Positions 38,105 through 45,982 of a stretch of 57,482 nt of DNA are shown here, one piece after another (position 1 is the first letter of the stretch; each line of letters begins with the position of its first letter). Position numbers and translations under genes: made by a program. Below the pieces are notes generated by a model. It ran no database searches and was not told the DNA's origin. It saw nothing but the letters and a program-made list of their open reading frames with translations. The stretch comes from a virus. The stretch spans positions 1-57,482 of the IMG/VR virus record IMGVR_UViG_3300010885_014528. One strand, 5' to 3'.

Positions 38105-40378
38105 ATGTTAGAACCAAATAAAGACCTAGAACAAATTTTTGAACACGCTGTACAAGTAGCCAGTTTGAATAATCACGAATATGTGACACTCGAACACTTT
38201 TTGTTTAGTATGTTAAACAATGATAATTTTAATGGAATTCTAACCGCATACGGAGCAGATACCACTGAATTAAAAAATTCTTTGGAATTGTTCATTCAAA
38301 CAGAATTAGTTGATCTAGTCAATCCAAATATTGAAAAACCCAAAAAGACTAATACTGTCGATAGAATGTTGAACCGTGCATTTACTCAAGTATTGTTTAG
38401 TGGTCGACAAATAATCGAGCCTCTTGATTGTTTTATTAGTTTATTTGCAGAAAAGAAAAGTCATGCTCTCTATTTTGTAAGAAAAGCTAATATTGAAAAG
38501 GATCAATTTTTAAATTTTGTTAAAAAAGAAAATCCCACTGTAGAAGATGCAGAGATGGTGGAAAAAGGACTGCCGCATAATCAATTAGAAAAAATGATCA
38601 CACAGTTCTGTATTAACCTAACCGCTAGAGCTAGGAACAAAAAAATTGATCCTGTTATTGGACGAGACAAAGAAATCGAAGAAATTGAATTAGTATTAGC
38701 TCGACGAATCAAAGCAAATGCTATCTTGATTGGAGATCCTGGTGTAGGTAAGACTGCCATTGCAGAAGGACTGGCTCGTAAGATCATTGAAGGTAGTGTT
38801 CCCAAGTTTATTCAAGAACACAATGTATACAGTCTTGATATCTCAGCTATGCTTGCCGGAAGTAAGTATCGTGGCGATTTTGAAGAACGTTTGAAGATGG
38901 TTATCAATAGTTTAGAAAAGAAAGGCAATAGTATTCTATTCATTGATGAAGCACATATGATGAACGGAGCTGGTGCTGGCGGTTCCGGACAAAGCAACGA
39001 CATGGCTAACATGTTAAAATCAGCTTTGGGTAAAGGCACTATTAAAGTTATCGCCTCAACTACCTGGGAAGAATATCGCAAGCATTTTGAAAAGGATCGT
39101 GCCCTAATGCGCAGATTCCAACGTGTAGTCATTGATGAGCCGTCAGAAGCAGTTGCCGTTAAGATCCTTAAAGGTCTTAAAAAATACTACGAAAAACATC
39201 ACAATGTTAAAATTACCAATCAGGCCATCATTGACAGTGTCAAGTATTCTGTCAAATATATGACTGATAAGAAATTACCAGATAAAGCCATTGACTTAAT
39301 TGACTGTGCCTGCGCACGATTTAAAGTCAAGGACGAAGAAGGCGGCATTGTTGATCACGATGAAATCTTATTTGAAGTTAGTAAAATTGCTAATTTGCCA
39401 ATTGAACAGATCAGTGGAAAAGAAGGTACTAACTTAGAAGCTCTTGATAAGAACATGAGGGCTAAAGTATTTGGACAAGAGAAGGCCATTGAAAGTTTGT
39501 TGGACAAGGTTTTTATTGCTCAGGCAGGGTTGAAATCAGTTAATAAACCAATTGGAAGTTTCTTACTTGTAGGTCCAACAGGTGTAGGTAAAACAGAGGC
39601 TGCCAAACAACTTGCCACAAACATGAACGTTAAACTTGTACGTTTTGATATGAGCGAGTTCCAAGAGAAGCACAGTGTTGCCAAGTTTATCGGTAGCCCA
39701 CCCGGATACATTGGATTTGACGACAATGCCGGTCAGCTTATCACTAATTTACAAGAAACTCCCAACTGCGTGTTATTGTTAGACGAAGTTGAGAAAGCTC
39801 ACCCAGATGTGCTAACTGTGTTGCTACAGATCATGGACAACGGATTTATCACAGGTAGCAATGGTAAAAAAGCAGATGCACGTCAAGCTATTCTTGTTAT
39901 GACCAGCAATCTAGGTGCGGCAGATGCCGAAAGAAATGGGGTAGGGTTTGGTAGTTTAGAACGAGACAGCGATCCTAAAGATGCTGTTAACCGTTTCTTT
40001 AGTCCAGAGTTCCGTAATCGTTTAGATGGTATTATACGTTTTGGCAAGCTAGATCAGCAAACAATGATTAAGATTGTTAAGAAATTTATCGATGAATTAA
40101 ACTCATTGGTCAAGGATAAAAACATCCATGTCAAACCTAATGCAGAAGCGGTTGAATACTTAATTAGTAAAGGATTTGATAGTAAAATGGGTGCTAGACC
40201 TTTACAACGTACTATCGACGAAATGATTAAGAAACCGCTGAGTAAGGAAATCTTATTTGGTAAACTAACCAACGGTGGTGTTGTAGAAATCAGCGTTGAA
40301 GATAAAGAATTAAAACTCAACATTGTTGATATATTACCAGTTAAAGTTAAAACCGCCGAAACAGAAACTGAAATCTAG
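38105..40378 (+). CDS. clpA: ClpA-like AAA+ unfoldase
   Basis: 757 residues, the usual ClpA length. Double Clp-N repeat-like domain at 1-150, AAA1 with Walker A GDPGVGKTA (about 210-218) and LFIDEAHMM, AAA2 with Walker A GPTGVGKTE (about 490-498) and LLLDEVEKAHPD, and a C-terminal D2-small domain (ARPLQRTIDE). No ClpB middle coiled coil is inserted, so ClpA/C type rather than ClpB. Near VGFGSLERDSD a hydrophobic V/G-F loop may fill the ClpP-docking IGL/IGF role. With ClpP at 13109 it could make a phage-encoded ClpAP protease. Confidence 0.88.
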   Translation: MLEPNKDLEQIFEHAVQVASLNNHEYVTLEHFLFSMLNNDNFNGILTAYGADTTELKNSLELFIQTELVDLVNPNIEKPKKTNTVDRMLNRAFTQVLFSGRQIIEPLDCFISLFAEKKSHALYFVRKANIEKDQFLNFVKKENPTVEDAEMVEKGLPHNQLEKMITQFCINLTARARNKKIDPVIGRDKEIEEIELVLARRIKANAILIGDPGVGKTAIAEGLARKIIEGSVPKFIQEHNVYSLDISAMLAGSKYRGDFEERLKMVINSLEKKGNSILFIDEAHMMNGAGAGGSGQSNDMANMLKSALGKGTIKVIASTTWEEYRKHFEKDRALMRRFQRVVIDEPSEAVAVKILKGLKKYYEKHHNVKITNQAIIDSVKYSVKYMTDKKLPDKAIDLIDCACARFKVKDEEGGIVDHDEILFEVSKIANLPIEQISGKEGTNLEALDKNMRAKVFGQEKAIESLLDKVFIAQAGLKSVNKPIGSFLLVGPTGVGKTEAAKQLATNMNVKLVRFDMSEFQEKHSVAKFIGSPPGYIGFDDNAGQLITNLQETPNCVLLLDEVEKAHPDVLTVLLQIMDNGFITGSNGKKADARQAILVMTSNLGAADAERNGVGFGSLERDSDPKDAVNRFFSPEFRNRLDGIIRFGKLDQQTMIKIVKKFIDELNSLVKDKNIHVKPNAEAVEYLISKGFDSKMGARPLQRTIDEMIKKPLSKEILFGKLTNGGVVEISVEDKELKLNIVDILPVKVKTAETETEI

Positions 40379-40386
40379 CATAAATA
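40379..40386 (+). promoter_or_regulatory. T4-late-like promoter CATAAATA
   Basis: 7/8 match, overlapping the clpA stop region; TAAGGAA ribosome site and ATG 40407 follow at normal distances. Confidence 0.55.
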
Positions 40387-40406
40387 TTGTTTCGTAAGGA
40401 ATAATC

Positions 40407-40811
40407 ATGCCAGCACTCAGCGAAAGTCTTCTTTTTACACCCGCAACATCCGTAGGTACTACTGCTACTACAGCAGTAGTATATCCCAATAACACGGCTA
40501 CTACCCAAGTTTATCTAAGTGTAAAAACTAAAGGAGATGGTTATTTTGGTGCTAGCGACGGCTTACACACAGCTATGTACGTTGCTACTACGGATTTCTG
40601 GGGTACAATAACCATGCAGGCTACACTGGCCACTGATCCTGTTGAATCTGATTGGTTTACTATCAATGGTACCGCGGTGACTTATACAGAAAACGATGAT
40701 CGAAGCACCAGTACTGTAGATATGCGAAATTTCACAGGAAACTTTGTTTGGATTAGAGGCAAAGTAGTCATCGATAACGGTGCTGTGTCGTATATTCAAT
40801 ATAATCACTAA
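40407..40811 (+). CDS. probable virion surface/decoration protein
   Basis: 134 residues, no charged helices, rich in Thr/Val/Tyr beta strands (TTATTAVVYPNNTATTQVYL; WIRGKVVIDNGAVSYIQY), consistent with a beta-sandwich decoration or fibre-tip protein. Preceded by a late-type box and a good ribosome site, so probably abundant and late. No family recognised. Confidence 0.55.
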   Translation: MPALSESLLFTPATSVGTTATTAVVYPNNTATTQVYLSVKTKGDGYFGASDGLHTAMYVATTDFWGTITMQATLATDPVESDWFTINGTAVTYTENDDRSTSTVDMRNFTGNFVWIRGKVVIDNGAVSYIQYNH

Positions 40812-40832
40812 TTTTCCATTAGTATATTTTTA

Positions 40833-40840
40833 CATAAATA
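40833..40840 (+). promoter_or_regulatory. T4-late-like promoter CATAAATA
   Basis: 7/8 match. GGAGAAG ribosome site at 40849 and ATG 40859 follow. It is at the head of the cluster of CTS-like proteins. Confidence 0.6.
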
Positions 40841-40858
40841 TAGCATGCGGAGAAGACT

Positions 40859-40987
40859 ATGCGTGTCCATGATTTGTTAGTACCAAAAGTTATTCAAGAG
40901 AGCAAAGATAAATTACCTCAAGAATTAACTCTAGAAGAAAAATTAAAAAAAGCCATGGCCGAGGGAAAAGATAATGCTACTAAATGA
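40859..40987 (+). CDS. 42-aa late protein with capsid-targeting-like N-terminus
   Basis: 42 residues: MRVHDLLVPKVIQE|SKDKLP then a charged helix (TLEEKLKKAMAEGKDN). It has a strong GGAG ribosome site and a late promoter, so it is real despite its size. The IQE-S site matches the prohead-protease-like pattern. It overlaps the next gene by 14 nt. It may be a scaffold or internal peptide. Confidence 0.65.
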   Translation: MRVHDLLVPKVIQESKDKLPQELTLEEKLKKAMAEGKDNATK

Positions 40988-41351
40988 ATTTTTTGGCCAT
41001 GCAATTAAGCTAGGAAAGAAACAAGATAACAAAAATCTTGGACACGAAACCCAAGACGATGACTTATTTTGGTATATTGTAGACCACGATAAATTACACA
41101 AAGATTTCTTCCACCCAATAGCACATAAGATTAAAAAAGATCACAACAGTGGTAAATTAGATCGAACTGAATGCGTAGGCAAGTTCATGCCCATGGTTGA
41201 AAAAGGTTGCATGGAGTTTTATCATAAGAATAAAATGAAAGGCAAGCCCGGCAAGTTGTTCCCTAAAGAACTACGAGATGATCTTGCTGAAAGATTGTAC
41301 GATCATTATCAAGAAGATATCGTCAAAGACAAATATAATTTAGGTGATTAA
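40974..41351 (+). CDS. late hypothetical protein
   Basis: 125 residues, basic and helical (HDKLHKDFFHPIAHKIKKDH; ELRDDLAERLYDHYQEDIV). N-terminus MLLNEFFGHAIKL resembles the other late leaders but without a clear Glu cleavage site. Unrecognised. Between the 42-aa gene and the nucleotidyltransferase. Confidence 0.62.
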   Translation: MLLNEFFGHAIKLGKKQDNKNLGHETQDDDLFWYIVDHDKLHKDFFHPIAHKIKKDHNSGKLDRTECVGKFMPMVEKGCMEFYHKNKMKGKPGKLFPKELRDDLAERLYDHYQEDIVKDKYNLGD

Positions 41352-41352
41352 A

Positions 41353-42087
41353 ATGAAATTACTAGAAGGCGGAAATGTTGTTCCTGATGCAGTAGAATTA
41401 AGTAAACAGAATTTTCCTTCTGTTATGTCTAACCTAGAAAAAGTATTGCCCAAGGGAATAAATTTATACCCCATTGGTTCAGCTGGCAAAAAAGAAATCA
41501 GTTCAGATATCGATGTATTAGTCGATGCTCAAGAACTAATGTCGGTGTTCCCTCAATCCAAAGATTTAAAATCAGCTAGACAATCATTAGAACTTTATTT
41601 TAAAGAAAAAGGTATATTTGCCGCACGTACAGGCGTTAGTGTTCATGTTGGCATTCCAATCGGTGCTACACAAAATTTAGTTCAGGTCGACATCATGGCT
41701 GTTGAAAATGCGGCGGCCGCACAACCATTACATACACACGACTACAGTAGAGATCCTGCAATGAAGGGAGGAACACTACATGCTATATGGGCAGACCTAG
41801 CCAATCTAAGTTCTACTCCGGAACTTAGTCTAATGATGAGTCCCTACAAAGGACTGGTTAATAGAACTACCAAAGAATTAATAACCAACAACAAAGATGA
41901 AATAGCCAAAAGAATTATTGGTCCAGATGCTAGTGCTCAAGACATGAGTTCAGTTGGTGCTATTTTAGATGCATTGAAAAAATATCCAGAAAAGTATACA
42001 GCTATCAAAGACAAGTATGCACCAGGCGCAGATTTAAAAGAAGGATCTCGTGAATGGTTCAGATTCTTAATGGACCATATACTATGA
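41353..42087 (+). CDS. pol-beta-type nucleotidyltransferase fold protein
   Basis: 244 residues from ATG 41353 (GTG 41344 in frame is an alternative). The NTase pattern is IGSAGKKEISSDIDVLVD (41-58; GS followed by D52-x-D54) with a third acidic residue in VQVDIMAV (about 113-120). The N-terminus MKLLE|GG fits the leader motif. NTases add nucleotides to RNA, proteins or small molecules. The C-terminal half is an unfamiliar helical domain. First of three consecutive nucleotide-binding proteins. Confidence 0.65.
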   Translation: MKLLEGGNVVPDAVELSKQNFPSVMSNLEKVLPKGINLYPIGSAGKKEISSDIDVLVDAQELMSVFPQSKDLKSARQSLELYFKEKGIFAARTGVSVHVGIPIGATQNLVQVDIMAVENAAAAQPLHTHDYSRDPAMKGGTLHAIWADLANLSSTPELSLMMSPYKGLVNRTTKELITNNKDEIAKRIIGPDASAQDMSSVGAILDALKKYPEKYTAIKDKYAPGADLKEGSREWFRFLMDHIL

Positions 42088-43244
42088 GATTAAGAGAGCT
42101 CTTTGAAAGTAAACGTCGATCTTTAAAGGAGGCGGCGCCTACTGTTGGTCGTAAATATCAACACATCGAAGACTTGGTGTTTACCAATGGTAGCCACGGT
42201 GGTCTACACGCTGTAGAAAGACTACGCCATATGGCCGAACAGGGCGGCGGCATTGAACTTAAATGGGACGGTAGCCCTGTAGTGTATTGGGGCAGAGACG
42301 AACAAGGTCGTTTTAGTTTAATACCAAAGAACGCATGGGAATATCTCAAGCGTGGCAAGACGGAAGTTAGTCCAGGAGTGCCTACAGCAATGTATAGACC
42401 TCAAGACATCAGTGCATTTATTCTAGGCACAGGTAAACCCGGTACAGAAGAACAACAACATCAGAGAGAATCATTTGCTCAAGGTATGTCTAACCTATGG
42501 CCCTACTTTGAAAAGATTAGTCCCAAGTCAGGTTATATTGAAGGTGGCATATTGTTTAGTCCCGACCAACCAGCGGCATTAAACCCAGAAACTAAAGAAT
42601 ACGATTTTACACCTAACATAACTAGTTTCCACATTCCTGCCGGCAGTGATCTAGGCAAGCGTATTGCCAAGGCCAAAGTTATGGTTGCCGCGACAGGATT
42701 TTATGCTACACTAGGTTCATCAGACGAAACACGATTCCCCGATGCTGAAAAATTATCAACACCGGATGTTATTGTACAAGGCACTACCTATGTTGAAAAA
42801 GCACCTGCTACAAACACCGCAGGGTTAAACAAAGCAGAAAAGTATATTGAAAAAAGTGCGGCGGCCATTGACAACTTCCTAGCACCCAAGCCTGGTTTAA
42901 GCAAACCCGGGGATATACTTTATAAATTCTTTAATCAAAATTTAAGAGTTGCAGGTGTTAAAGCAAAGTTCCAACAATGGGCTCAGGCAAACTTATCTGC
43001 AGGGCAAGCACAAAAAGTTATAACCGATCCTGGATTAAATGTTGTGTTAGATGCTGTAGAAATGTTGACCAACGAAAAGATGAAAATTATCGGTGCTCTT
43101 AGTTCAGGAACACACGGCGGTATTAGACAAACCAAGCCTGAAGGATATGCTCAAGCACATCCCGGTGCAGGATTCAACAGAGATCTCCCCGGACAATTTG
43201 TCAAAGCTATCGATCAAGCCAACTGGGCTCCAAGGAAAGAATAA
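42084..43244 (+). CDS. ligase-like (KxDG) nucleotidyltransferase, DUF6267-like
   Basis: 386 residues from ATG 42084 (ATGA overlap). GIELKWDGSPVVYWGRDE (56-73) contains the KxDG motif I of ATP-dependent ligases and capping enzymes (Lys60 as nucleotidylated residue), and GYIEGGILF (about 150) resembles motif III/IIIa. It resembles phage proteins annotated DUF6267. The C-terminal 150 residues are helical. The N-terminus MRLRELFE|SKR fits the leader motif. A nucleic-acid or other adenylate-forming ligase is likely; activity not certain. Confidence 0.6.
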   Translation: MRLRELFESKRRSLKEAAPTVGRKYQHIEDLVFTNGSHGGLHAVERLRHMAEQGGGIELKWDGSPVVYWGRDEQGRFSLIPKNAWEYLKRGKTEVSPGVPTAMYRPQDISAFILGTGKPGTEEQQHQRESFAQGMSNLWPYFEKISPKSGYIEGGILFSPDQPAALNPETKEYDFTPNITSFHIPAGSDLGKRIAKAKVMVAATGFYATLGSSDETRFPDAEKLSTPDVIVQGTTYVEKAPATNTAGLNKAEKYIEKSAAAIDNFLAPKPGLSKPGDILYKFFNQNLRVAGVKAKFQQWAQANLSAGQAQKVITDPGLNVVLDAVEMLTNEKMKIIGALSSGTHGGIRQTKPEGYAQAHPGAGFNRDLPGQFVKAIDQANWAPRKE

Positions 43245-44896
43245 TGCTATTAAGAAGTTTATTTGAATCAGCAAACAAAACTGCGGTGCTAGGTTGGGGT
43301 CGTGGTATGGGACATAAGGGACATATGCTATTAGCACAAGCTGTTATACATCATGCACAAGAAAATAATGCTAAACCTTTCTTTGTAGTTTCAAGAACTA
43401 GCCTTGTAGATCCTAGTACAGGACAGGCGTGGGCAGACAAACCTACATTTACTAAGACTAAAGATGATCCGTTGTCTCCTGAAGAAAAACTCGCAACATA
43501 TCGCAAGGTGTTTCCACAGAACGCAGACGTGTTTAGTGTAGCTACAGCAGATGCTAGTACACTAGATAAAGTATTAGCTAAAATTGCTAGAGAAGGTTTT
43601 GGTAAAGTTATCTTAATTGTAGGAGAATTAGAAAAAGCATCTTTTAGCTTTTTAACTAGACCTGATAAGTCCGGTGTTCCTCCATATCAGAGAGCAGGAT
43701 TAAAAGAATTAGAAATTATTTCTAGGCAAGATACAACTGAACCTAGCAGTGTAAAAGGTAGCCCGTCTTATCAAGAAGGCCCTAGAGCTACTCCCCTGCG
43801 TCAAGTATTGTTAGATCCTAGTAAGAGCGAAGAAGAACAATTTGCAGTATGGCGTAGAGATATGCCTGACAATTTAAGTGATGAAGAAGTTAAAGATCTT
43901 ATGCTTAAGGCCAAAACAAGAATGATGGCTGTACCTGCCGCTAAAAATAAGAAGCAAGGTATGAACGAATTTGCTATGAGAGGTGGCGATGACGATGAAG
44001 ATCCATTTGATAACTATCCTTGTTATGATTGTGGTAGTACAATATTCTTACATCATACTAAGTTATGTGAGTTGGCAGAACCCAATGCCAAGCATGATTT
44101 ACCAGCACGACCAGGCTCTCAACACTGGACAGGTGAAATTCCCAAAGGCTTACATACTATTCCAGGTTTACAGGAAGCAGATAGTCCAGCAATAGCACAT
44201 ACTGCTAAGAGTTTAGAAAATCCTCCTAAGGTCATGCAACATCGTGCCAAACGTGATCAAGAACGTGAGCGTCAATGGATGGGCACACAGATTGCCAAGA
44301 ATGATCGCACTAGCAAAGACGACTGGGGCAACTTAAAAGAACTATCCAACGAAAAGCTAGGACAGTATAAGAAAGCCGCAGGAGCACAAGCTACAGCCGC
44401 TGATAAGGTAGGTGATACTAAACGTGCAGACAAACGTTTCAGTGGCATTGTTCGAGCAACTAAAAAGCAGTTTTCTAATGATACTAAAGGTGTGGCGGAA
44501 CAAGGCTATGGAAATCACCCCTCACAGAGAGTAGATCCGCGGACTGGAAAGAAATATGTTCCACCAAAAAGTCCATTAGGGCAAGGTGTGGCGGAGAAAA
44601 TGTTGCCCAAGAGTGCGTTTGCAGGCAGTGATAAACACAAGTTAGGATCAGCAGGACAGTTAAAAGGTTCTATGAAACGTCCAGCAAGAGCAGGTGATTT
44701 AGTTGGCGGCGATATGGAAGAAGAAAAACAACGCCTGGATCCTAGTTGTTGGAAAGGCTACAGAAAGCAAGGCACTAAAATGAAAGGCGGAGTTAGGGTC
44801 AATAACTGTGTTAAAGTTAGCGAAGATGTTGAAAACATCATGGCAGTACTCATTAATAAGATTATAGTAAATGAAGCAATACAAAATAAAAAGTGA
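43244..44896 (+). CDS. HxGH nucleotidyltransferase-domain protein with phage-specific C-terminal region
   Basis: 550 residues. Residues 13-40 (TAVLGWGRGMGHKGHMLL) are a cytidylyltransferase-like HxGH motif (His24, His27); ATPLRQVL and VWRRDMPDNLSDEEV (about 185-215) fit the C-terminal half of that fold. Then comes a CxxC/H-C cluster (CYDCG, HHTKLCELA, about 262-281) and a long disordered basic region ending in the phage motif SCWKGYRKQGTKMKGG. N-terminus MLLRSLFE|SAN fits the leader motif. Probably a virion-packaged enzyme; substrate unknown. Confidence 0.6.
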   Translation: MLLRSLFESANKTAVLGWGRGMGHKGHMLLAQAVIHHAQENNAKPFFVVSRTSLVDPSTGQAWADKPTFTKTKDDPLSPEEKLATYRKVFPQNADVFSVATADASTLDKVLAKIAREGFGKVILIVGELEKASFSFLTRPDKSGVPPYQRAGLKELEIISRQDTTEPSSVKGSPSYQEGPRATPLRQVLLDPSKSEEEQFAVWRRDMPDNLSDEEVKDLMLKAKTRMMAVPAAKNKKQGMNEFAMRGGDDDEDPFDNYPCYDCGSTIFLHHTKLCELAEPNAKHDLPARPGSQHWTGEIPKGLHTIPGLQEADSPAIAHTAKSLENPPKVMQHRAKRDQERERQWMGTQIAKNDRTSKDDWGNLKELSNEKLGQYKKAAGAQATAADKVGDTKRADKRFSGIVRATKKQFSNDTKGVAEQGYGNHPSQRVDPRTGKKYVPPKSPLGQGVAEKMLPKSAFAGSDKHKLGSAGQLKGSMKRPARAGDLVGGDMEEEKQRLDPSCWKGYRKQGTKMKGGVRVNNCVKVSEDVENIMAVLINKIIVNEAIQNKK

Positions 44897-45173
44897 TAAT
44901 ATTGCTCCTGCAGATAGTTCAGATGACTGCCATCTTGACAAAAACGACCCTGCTCAAGAGATCAAAAGATTACAATTTCTAGGTGGTCTTGGTGGCGAGC
45001 AACGTCTAGCAGAATATCGTAGTAGCCAACGGACTGTAGAAAACATAACACATACTGCGGCTGAAAATGCCCGTATTATGCGTGAACAAAACATAAGACC
45101 AGGTACTCCCGAATGGTTTAAACTATGGTTCAGTTTGCCCTACTTAACAGGCGAGACAAAAAATAATAAATAA
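44871..45173 (+). CDS. hypothetical protein
   Basis: 100 residues, hydrophilic. A central helix (EIKRLQFLGGLGGEQRLAEY) and a C-terminal Trp/Pro segment (PEWFKLWFSLPYLTG). It overlaps the previous gene by 26 nt. Unrecognised. Confidence 0.6.
   Translation: MKQYKIKSDNIAPADSSDDCHLDKNDPAQEIKRLQFLGGLGGEQRLAEYRSSQRTVENITHTAAENARIMREQNIRPGTPEWFKLWFSLPYLTGETKNNK
45165..45172 (+). promoter_or_regulatory. possible late-type box AATAAATA before dps
   Basis: 7/8 match to TATAAATA; the predicted start is only about 2 nt before ATG 45180. Confidence 0.3.
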
Positions 45174-45179
45174 CATATC

Positions 45180-45623
45180 ATGGATCAATTACATCAAATT
45201 GCTAAAATTGCTTTTGCCAGCGAATTTAGTTTCGCATTAAAAGCACAGAACTTTCACTGGAATGTAGAAGGCAGTGACTTCTTTGAATATCACGCATTGT
45301 TTGAACAAATATACAACGAAGTATATGGAAGCATTGACGACTTTGCTGAAAATCTACGTAAACTACAAACTTATGCTCCTGCTAGCTTATCACGTTTTAA
45401 TATGTTGAGCAAAGTAGAAGATGAAACTGAAATTCTTCCTTTAGACGCAATGGTTAAAGAGTTGCTCATGGACAATGAAAAGATGATTGTTATTTTAAAG
45501 AAAGCCTACGCGGCATCAGAAGCCGCAGGAGAGCCAGGGTTTAGTAATTTTTTAGCAGATAGAATTGATGGTCATCGTAAACATGGCTGGATGCTACGTG
45601 CAAGTTCTAAGGGACAAATGTAA
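45180..45623 (+). CDS. dps: Dps-like ferritin-fold protein
   Basis: 147 residues. The Dps ferroxidase signature is present: NFHWNVEG (His26), YHALFEQIYNEVYGSIDDFAENLR (His38, then the Asp/Glu pair around 53-57). Helices C and D follow; the N-terminal Lys-rich DNA-binding tail of many Dps is missing. Dodecamers oxidise and store iron with peroxide and protect DNA. In a late gene cluster, and with SOD at 20586, it suggests oxidative protection of packaged or replicating DNA. Confidence 0.85.
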   Translation: MDQLHQIAKIAFASEFSFALKAQNFHWNVEGSDFFEYHALFEQIYNEVYGSIDDFAENLRKLQTYAPASLSRFNMLSKVEDETEILPLDAMVKELLMDNEKMIVILKKAYAASEAAGEPGFSNFLADRIDGHRKHGWMLRASSKGQM

Positions 45624-45982
45624 TGAGAGCCAAGGAATTTGTCATTGAGGGCGGTATGAAGAAAATGAATAAGATGCATCGGGCATCTATTAAAAGCGCC
45701 ACGACATTTCCTAGTCTAAATATGAATGCTGGGTCAATGTATACCAATTACAGATTTGGTATAGCCTTAGCTGGAGCCCCTCACTACCCTACTGAGGCAG
45801 ACAACTACATTGCCGGAGACCCATTGTTGTCTCCATACACTGAAGAAGAAATGGATATGATTAACGCGGCTGCTGTACAAGTTGGAGCAGGTGAGAAACA
45901 GGTATGGAGTAGTAAACGCAGTGAAGAAATTCCCGGAGTTAATGCAGTCAGCCCTATTAGTAATTGGATGAATAAAAAATGA
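45623..45982 (+). CDS. late hypothetical protein with capsid-targeting-like N-terminus
   Basis: 119 residues. N-terminus MRAKEFVIE|GGMKK matches the leader motif with Val at the -3 position. Basic and Met-rich N-terminal half, then Tyr/Pro-rich (YTNYRFGIALAGAPHYP) and acidic helices. ATGA overlaps on both sides. Unrecognised. Confidence 0.65.
   Translation: MRAKEFVIEGGMKKMNKMHRASIKSATTFPSLNMNAGSMYTNYRFGIALAGAPHYPTEADNYIAGDPLLSPYTEEEMDMINAAAVQVGAGEKQVWSSKRSEEIPGVNAVSPISNWMNKK

Noticed and set aside
38105-40378. ClpB disaggregase instead of ClpA
   Set aside because: The long middle coiled-coil insertion of ClpB is missing and the total length matches ClpA.
44871-45173. 44871 product as a DNA-binding partner of Dps
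   Set aside because: Only adjacency supports it; no DNA-binding motif is visible.
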